NCBI GenBank assembly: GCA_910589415.1
Contig: OU342634.1
Span: forward strand, 24,983,144 to 25,047,143
Source: Malachius bipustulatus
Lineage: Eukaryota; Arthropoda; Insecta; Coleoptera; Melyridae
Direction: 5' to 3'
Length of the DNA: 64,000 nt
Shown here: positions 57,401-64,000 of the stretch, piece after piece
How the letters are laid out: each line of letters opens with the position of its first letter
Numbering within the stretch: position 1 is the stretch's first letter
Program-made: the position numbers and the translations under genes
Notes under the pieces: generated by a model
The model's database searches: none
Told to the model about the DNA's origin: nothing
Seen by the model: only the letters and a program-made list of their open reading frames with translations

Positions 57401-59840
57401 CATGAGGGAGCTCGATTTATTATTTCTGAATAATTTCACCCCATTAAATAAGCCAAGCCGCCACATTTAAACCAGATTATAGTTTTAGTTAATTAAAACA
57501 AAATATGAGACATCTCGTATATTCATTCATAATGAAATTCTATCTCTTACTCTTGTTAATTAAACAGAAGCGGTGAAATAATTAAGAGAATTTCCACTCG
57601 AAATTTAGGAAGTTTCCAGAATTTCCAACTCCTTCACCTTCATGCACAAGCGTAATCTATTTATTATATTATAATCTTTATTTATTCATACAGAAATAAT
57701 TCTTATACCTGACAATAATTTATTATTGACAGTGCATCTTTCTTGTTTATAATCATAATTGACTTGCATGGTCAATTTAGCGTCGAGTAAGATTTTTTCC
57801 GCAACCGTTTTAAAAATACCGCTAATATGAGTCTATACATACATTTTGTAGAAGGACACTATTACTAGTAAAATTTTTTTCATTATTGTACTAGTGCAAT
57901 AATAGCTTTTGACGTTGTCAAAACGGTTTTCTCAGATGAAGATGGATGAAACGTAGATTGAAGGATTTACAGCGCACTGACGCGAGACGCTAGTAAATTT
58001 CTGGAAAAAGTCGAAATACATCTTAATTGAGATTTCAGTGATATTTGTCAATTGATTACCACCTGATTTGAGTTATTTCAGGTGTTTTATTGTTGAAAAT
58101 GTTATATTAGCTTACTTTTTAATACTAAGGCTGCGGAAACAATCGTATTTTATGTCACTCGGAGTAGAATGCTCCTTTTGTGTTTCGCTCAATTGCACGG
58201 CCTCGGCTAGTTGAGTTCGACATACTAGTTTATTGATCTCGCCCCACTAGTTTAAGAGTATGATAGTCTGTGCCACTAGTGTCACTACACTAGAAACGTC
58301 ATGAAGAAAATAAACCTCTTTTATTACGTTAGCAGATTCCAGATTGTAATACTTGTTCCATTTATTTTATTCGCGTATCTTCTCCATCGAGAAAAAGATT
58401 TTATTTCATCACCAGGGTGCGATTTGTAGCAAGAATACGAGAGAAATTTCTTGCTGGCAACTATAAAAATAGCGTTAAGTACTTAGTTGGAGCTTATTTT
58501 TGATGTCCGAGGTGTTTATCTTGAAACCTTGGGGGATTTCTATTTATAAGGTTTCCTGGAGATAAGGGCGTTCTCGATACTCTCAAAACTTCACAGCCAG
58601 ATTCCGACTGACAAACTTTAAAAGAATCTTGTCGAGGAAACTTGACTGCTTTTATTGTAGTTACCCTCGTAAAAGTAGAAAGATTTTGTTATATCCGAGC
58701 TATAGGTATCACCTCACTCCATTTTATTTTTTTCCTTATCCAATCTGAATGCGAGTCTGATTCTGCTGGTATTTCACGGACTACGTAAAAAGACGTCTAG
58801 TTCCAGGATAAATTGACCGTTTGAGAAAAATCCGAGTAGGAATTGAGATCTGACTCAACTTCATTAAAATTGAAAAAGAGGACTGGATATAAAGCAGTCT
58901 TAAAAAATTATCAACGACCATTTTTTAAAGAATATTTCAATAACTTGACAAGGGTTACGTTTTAAAAAATATCGAGAATCTTGAAATAGGTTCCGTGTCG
59001 GCAACGGATGCTTCACTCCTCGTCATCACTGTAAACTAGGTGGACAGCTGGAGCTGAAAGAGCGCGCCTATTTATAGATCGGTTCGATGACGTCATACGT
59101 CACACTGAATCACTCGAGCTTGACGAAAAACCGGATGCCAAATCCTCTGCAGTTAAACTCTCGTTTATCGCCCACGAAACATAAGTGGTCATCAATATAA
59201 GAGGGAATATTATTGCTTATTTAATTATTATTCCTGATGACCTTTAAGCAGTTGAAAGGCGACGACGCCTTCAATATTACCTTCTGTTTCACAGGTACCA
59301 TGCAGGGAGGCTTCTGTCGGTGTGCTGCCCAGCAATCCGCAATCAAACGCCGTTTAATATGAAAGCTGTCATTAGTCCCTATTACCAATCCCTTGCCCTT
59401 GGAGTGGCTTCATGGCAATTATAGAAATTTGGCACCTAATTACTATCAATTGGTGGATTCGACGGTTAGACGAAGCTGAATGGAGTAAATTGCGACTGAT
59501 TCGGTAACGGACGAAAGATTGAACTAAGTAAAAAGTATGTGTAATACTTTTGTAATATTATTGTAATATTGTACTTGTAATAAAAAAAAGTAAGTGTAAT
59601 ACAAAAATGTATTCGGGTACAAATTTTAAAACCTCTTACGTAATCAACACGATAATACACATTTAATTGTATATCTCCATCTCATTTATTTAATTATTTT
59701 CGATCTACATCAATATAACTGAGCAAAGTAGTTTTGAAAATGCGGGCATAAGATTCTGAAAGTTAAACTTGACCGTTTGTTTGACATGCTGAGCCGGCAA
59801 GAGTTCATTCCCCTGGTATAAAACCCATTTTATAAGTACT
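57400..59840. other. No gene recognised; promoter-like cluster near 59.07 kb
   Basis: ACTAGT occurs repeatedly between 57860 and 58290. The part 59030-59480 is richer in GC than its surroundings and contains a TATA/CRE combination (see findings). No coding exon was recognised next to it. Confidence 0.4.
59088..59103 (-). promoter_or_regulatory. CRE-like palindrome next to a TATA-like box
   Basis: TGACGTCA (59088-59095) is followed by TACGTCAC, a second half site. On the minus strand CTATAAATAGGCGCGC lies just downstream (59063-59078). The spacing looks like a core promoter reading toward lower coordinates, but no ORF follows within several hundred bases. Inference only. Confidence 0.35.
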
Positions 59841-61801
59841 TATACAGGGTGAGTCAATAGTGAGAGATCGGAACATTGCTATTCAATCGTACAGGGTAAA
59901 ACAAAATTTCAAACGCCATCCCAAATCGTTTGTTATTCTGCATATTTCAAAAATATTTTCGCTTATACAGGGTGGACCATATTTTGCCTACATGTATCAA
60001 TTTTTTTTTCAAATGGAACCCCCTATATTTTATGACATATTCTTATTCGACTGTGAAATAGCTTTATGTCAATACATATTGTTTGACATTTAGGTTCGGT
60101 GTTGACATTTAAAAAAATATTTTCAAAAAAATTCATCGCACGCATGTATTTACTGAAAAGAAGCCTCAGAACTTAGTTTTGAAGTTTTAAGGTTGAAATT
60201 TGGTATCCACATGGAGAAAGGCCAGGTCTATCATCGCGATATAATAAGACTGAGATCTACTATACAGGTGAGTCACAAATAACTTTCAAATTTTGCTTAC
60301 TTCAGAAGGTCATAACTTCACTTTTTCAAATGGCACACTCGGTATTTTTTTCCACAATTAGCTCCACCTCTGATCTGACTACATTTTTCATTTAGTATGT
60401 CCTATTATACCTAAAATGCCCAGTTTGAGAGATATTATACATTTTCCGTTGGCCTGACTGCAGAAGATGCAAATGTCATATAAAACAGGGGCTATGAAGA
60501 AAAATGTGACATTTCTAGTGACATTTATCATTGCAACGTAAATAGCAACTCAAAGCTCGAGCGAAATAAAATAAAAAATAAAATACAAGATATGACAATA
60601 ATTTTAAATTAAAATAATATCAAATCAAATCAAAAAATTTATTCATTTGCCCAAAAGAATAAATCCATTTAGAGGAAAACAACAATAAAGTGAAATAAAA
60701 TATGATTTAAAAAATAAACTGTAACGAAGTTGGCAAATACACACTTGCACATAAATTCTTGCCGCAAGGAGAGGATTTCTCTCACTTTTTCCCAAACAAT
60801 AAGTCATGTCTACTTGCTCTTGTAAACGTAAATCCATTTAGCAAAATTCTATTTAACTAACGAGAACTTGGAATTTAAACATGCAGTGACAGTGACACTA
60901 GTAAAACTAAAAATGTCACATTCTTCCATATCACTTTAAAGCGAAATGTCACATTTTTCTTCATAGCACCCTGTTTTATATGACATTTGCATCTTTTTGA
61001 CATATTTTGACATTTGATTTAATATTATTTTAATTTAAAATTATTGTCATATCTTGTATTTTATTTTTTATTTTACTTCGCTCGAGCTTTGAGTTGCTAT
61101 TTACGTTGCAATGATAAATGTCACTAGAAATGTCACGTTTTTCTTCATAGCCCCTGTTTTATATGACATTTGCATCTTCTGCAGTCAGACCAACGGAAAA
61201 TTTGTAATATCTCTCAAACTGTGCATTTTAGGTATAGGACATACCAAATGAAAAATGTAGTCAGATTAGAGGTGGATCTAATTGTGGAAAAAAATACCGA
61301 GTGTGCTATTTGAAAAAGTGAAGTTATGACCTTCTGAAGTAAGCAAAATTTGACAGTTATTTGTGACTAACTTGTATATTAGATCTCAGTCTTATTATAT
61401 CGCGATGATAGACCTGGCCTTTCTCCATGTGGGTACCAAATTTCAACCTTAAAACTTCAAAACTAAGTTCTGAGGCTTCTTTTCAGTAAATACATGCATG
61501 CGTTGAATTTTTTTGAAAATATTTTTTTAAATGTCAACGCCGCACCTAAATGTCAAACAATATGTATTGTCATATGGCTATTTCACAGTCAAATAAGAAT
61601 ATGTCATAAAATATGGGCGGTTCCATTTGAAAAAAAAAAATTGATACATATGTAGGCAAAATATGGTCCATCCTGTATAAGTGAAAATATTTTTGAAATA
61701 TGCAGAATAACAAACGATTTGGGATGGCGTTTGAAATTTTGTTTACCCTGTACGGTTGAATAGTAATGTTCCGATCTCTCACTATTGACTCACCCTGTAT
61801 A
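59841..61801. mobile_element. 2-kb palindrome with three concentric sets of transposon ends
   Basis: Outer ends TATACAGGGTGAGTCAATAG / complement lie at 59841 and 61801. A second pair (TATACAGGGTGGACCATATT) lies at 59964 and 61679, and a third (TATACAGGTGAGTCACAAAT) at 60261 and 61378. All three pairs share the same centre within 3 bp. Arms of about 790 bp (to about 60632, from about 61012) are nearly complementary throughout. The central 380 bp is unpaired and without ORF. No transposase was found. Confidence 0.9.
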
Positions 61802-62630
61802 ATCGCTTGTGTTAATAAATGCAAAAGTTTTTCGCCCGAAGAACTGACCAGACACTATTAAAAAAAAAATTTTTTCCAACGTCAAAAGAGATCAAATCCA
61901 ATTTTTTATAATATATGGAATCAAATTTTATGTGTAACTTTGAATAAGAAGGATGTTACCTACTGATATTTTTTTTGGGTTTAGTTTCCTAACTGCATTT
62001 TTGAACACTTTCAAGCAATCTAACATAACTATAATAATTATTATGACTCATGAACAAGTATATGTATAACAATAAAGAGAATGTGTGTTTCTATGCTGAA
62101 ACTCTCGTAGGGTTAATAAGAAGGAAAAAAATGTGCGTTTCAGGAATAATAAGTCTCCGGAGGATTTGTGCTGCTGCAGAGTTAATAAAACGCTTTCATG
62201 AAAGTGTTATGAAATTCCCTTTCGCGGGGTCGTAATAATTGCCTATTTATGAGAAATAAAACCGACAAAGTGATACAAAGCGATGAAAGTACGTACGGAT
62301 GTAATTTTCTCTTAATGCTGGAAACGGTCCGCTAATTTCCACTAGCATGGCTTTAATAAAGTTACATGATACTATATTAACAAAAAAAAAATTGGATAAG
62401 TTTAATATTTTCGATGTAGTGTAATACATAAAAAATCTCGTCATAAAGGAAACGCTGTGCAATATTGCAATATCAAGAATACCACCCACTAGTTCAAAAA
62501 CGGATTCACATGTCAGGGTGTAATAAATATTCCTAGGTATCTCTGAAAAATTTATTTGCAATTACAAAAGAGATAGATTGTTATTTGATACCTTCCATTA
62601 TTGCACGAGAAAAGGGAAGAGTCCCATCAT
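61802..62630. other. No gene recognised
   Basis: AT-rich sequence between two fold-back elements, with short frames only. Confidence 0.4.
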
Positions 62631-63650
62631 TATACAGTGTGTATCTAAAATGAATCGAGAAAATTCAGGGGGTGATAGATGAGATGATTTTAGGAAAAAA
62701 AGTAAGTATAAACGTATGTCCTAAGAGGCTTAACTTTTTAACTACAGGGTGTTGAAAGTTTCAAGAAAAAATCGTTTTTTAATAATAACTTTGATAAGAA
62801 TCAAGATATTTTCGTGAAAATTTGTGTACACCTTCAAGAGGCATTTCCCAACGTATAACTTTTAGTTATTGTAGCAGTGGCGTTCGTGCAAGTCGCGTTA
62901 CACTTGATATTTTGGAAAAAAATTAGTACGCCAGTGCTTTTTATGAAAATAAAATTATTTTTTTAATCCCCTTATTCCCCTTTCATTTCTGAGTAAATAT
63001 GATCTTTTGAGTTTTTTCAATTTTTGACTCAACGTTTTCTGAAAAAAAAAATAGAATACATTTTTAGATTGCCTCTTTCTGAACGTGTTCTCATAATATC
63101 TGACTCTTAAAAAATGGCCTGTGGATAGTAAACGTCGTTTAACGTAAATAAAAACGAAACTGTCGAATTTGTGAATTTATTTTCAATTGTAAAATCCAAC
63201 TCTCTACTCAAACACAAGGTGTCTAAACATATGATATTTATTTTTTTTATCCGAAAATCTTCAAAAAAAAATTCAAAAGATCATATTTACTCAGAAATGA
63301 AAGAGGATTTGAAAGATAATTTTATTTTCATAAAAAATCAGTGGCGTACTGCTTTTTTTTCAAAAATATTATGTGTAACGCGACTTGCACGAACGCCACT
63401 GCTACAATAACTAAAAGTTATCGTTGGGAAATGTCTCTTGATGTATGGGGAAGGTGTAGACAAATTTTCACGAAAATAGTTATTGTTATCAAAGTTATTA
63501 TTAAAAAACGATTTTTATCTTGAAACTTCAACTTCAGTAGGTAAAAAGTTGAGCCTGTTAAGACATACGTTTATACTTACTTTTTTTCCTAAAATTATCT
63601 CATCAATCACCCCCTGAATTTTCTCGGTTTATTTTAGATACACCTGTAGA
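62631..63650. mobile_element. 1-kb fold-back element with about 400-bp arms
   Basis: The left arm starts TATACAGTGTGTATCTAAAA at 62631, and the right arm ends near 63650 in GATACACCTGTAGA. The arms match for about 400 bp with several indels, including GTAGCAGTGGCGTTCGTGCA at 62873 and its complement near 63380-63405. The imperfect arms suggest an older insertion than the other fold-backs. No coding region. Confidence 0.85.
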
Positions 63651-64000
63651 TATTAGGTACGGTTTATTATTTTGAAAATTTCATAAGAACTTCTCTAAGA
63701 TTGTATCTTGATAAAAAAAAAAGTGTTTAATTGTTGGTTTTACTATCTTTTAAGCAAAATCAGCGAAATAGGGCGATGCCCCATCATATTATCTTCCTAC
63801 CATCTTCATCATATTAAAATCTTACTTAAAACGTTCATAGTTTCATAAGGACCTTTTATACGGCGCTTCTGCAAGTCAAATCCATTTAAAGAGCAGATGC
63901 CTAATCATATAGACATACCAGGTGCCTATTCTACAAAAAAACTTTGCAGCTTTGTACCTACTTAACATTGTTGAATTTTTTTTTTTAATTTTGTAAATTG
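63651..64000. other. No gene recognised
   Basis: AT-rich end of the window without ORF or repeat that I can identify. Confidence 0.4.

Noticed and set aside
1..64000. CRISPR arrays, bacterial operons or phage genes
   Set aside because: No regularly spaced repeats and no prokaryotic gene organisation; the content is insect transposable elements.

Overview
The window looks like a repeat-dominated stretch of a large insect nuclear genome, possibly a beetle or another lineage with many TATACAGGGTG-type elements; the host group is inferred from the element families only. Most of it is AT-rich. Almost every recognisable coding segment belongs to a transposable element. I found no complete conventional host gene; the only candidate host sequences are one short ORF with a signal peptide (45464-45784, minus) and a broken MADF/BESS-like remnant (41839-42510).

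Layout. 1-3.8 kb: decayed Ty3/gypsy relic without RT core, with a 440-bp fold-back element inserted in its RNase H region. 3.8-5.25 kb: two remnants of Tc1/mariner-like elements. 5.25-9.24 kb: AT-rich repeat debris ending in a fold-back element. 9.3-11.25 kb: RTE-like non-LTR element (minus strand) with an endonuclease fused to the C-terminal half of RT. 12.0-19.5 kb: young LTR retrotransposon with two 1933-bp LTRs, a GCCT target duplication, tRNA-Lys-type PBS, polypurine tract, intact gag, a GGGAAAC slip site, protease and the integrase zinc finger, but no RT, RNase H or integrase core. 19.5-22.7 kb: unassigned. 22.98-25.57 kb: hAT-like non-coding transposon with an 8-bp target duplication, inserted in an older repeat that has an empty relative at about 7.05 kb. 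26-28.7 kb: purine-biased LTR-element relic with a Lys-type PBS; a relative lies inverted at 43.85-44.6 kb.

28.8-34 kb: small inverted-repeat elements among unassigned DNA. 34.56-37.18 kb: the best preserved DNA transposon, an intact 367-residue transposase with DD41D spacing between two 679-bp inverted repeats. 37.3-38.1 kb: RTE fragment. 41.6-43 kb: MADF/BESS-like remnant and tRNA-like promoter boxes. 44.7-45.3 kb: Jockey/R1-like RT fragment. 46.25-47.7 kb: broken DD41D transposase. 49.05-52.05 kb: non-LTR element split by a 1.2-kb fold-back. 55.3-57.4 kb: antisense 5S rRNA-like segment followed by a Jockey/R1-like relic. 59.84-61.80 kb: 2-kb palindrome with three concentric sets of transposon ends. 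62.63-63.65 kb: another fold-back.

How the parts relate. The many TATACAGGGTG-ended elements share termini and TA targets with the intact DD41D element, so that transposase, or relatives elsewhere in the genome, may mobilise them; this is inference. The LTR element keeps the parts needed for particle formation and for recognition in cis but lacks the polymerase, so it must have depended on an autonomous relative. The large palindromes would give long hairpin RNAs if transcribed.
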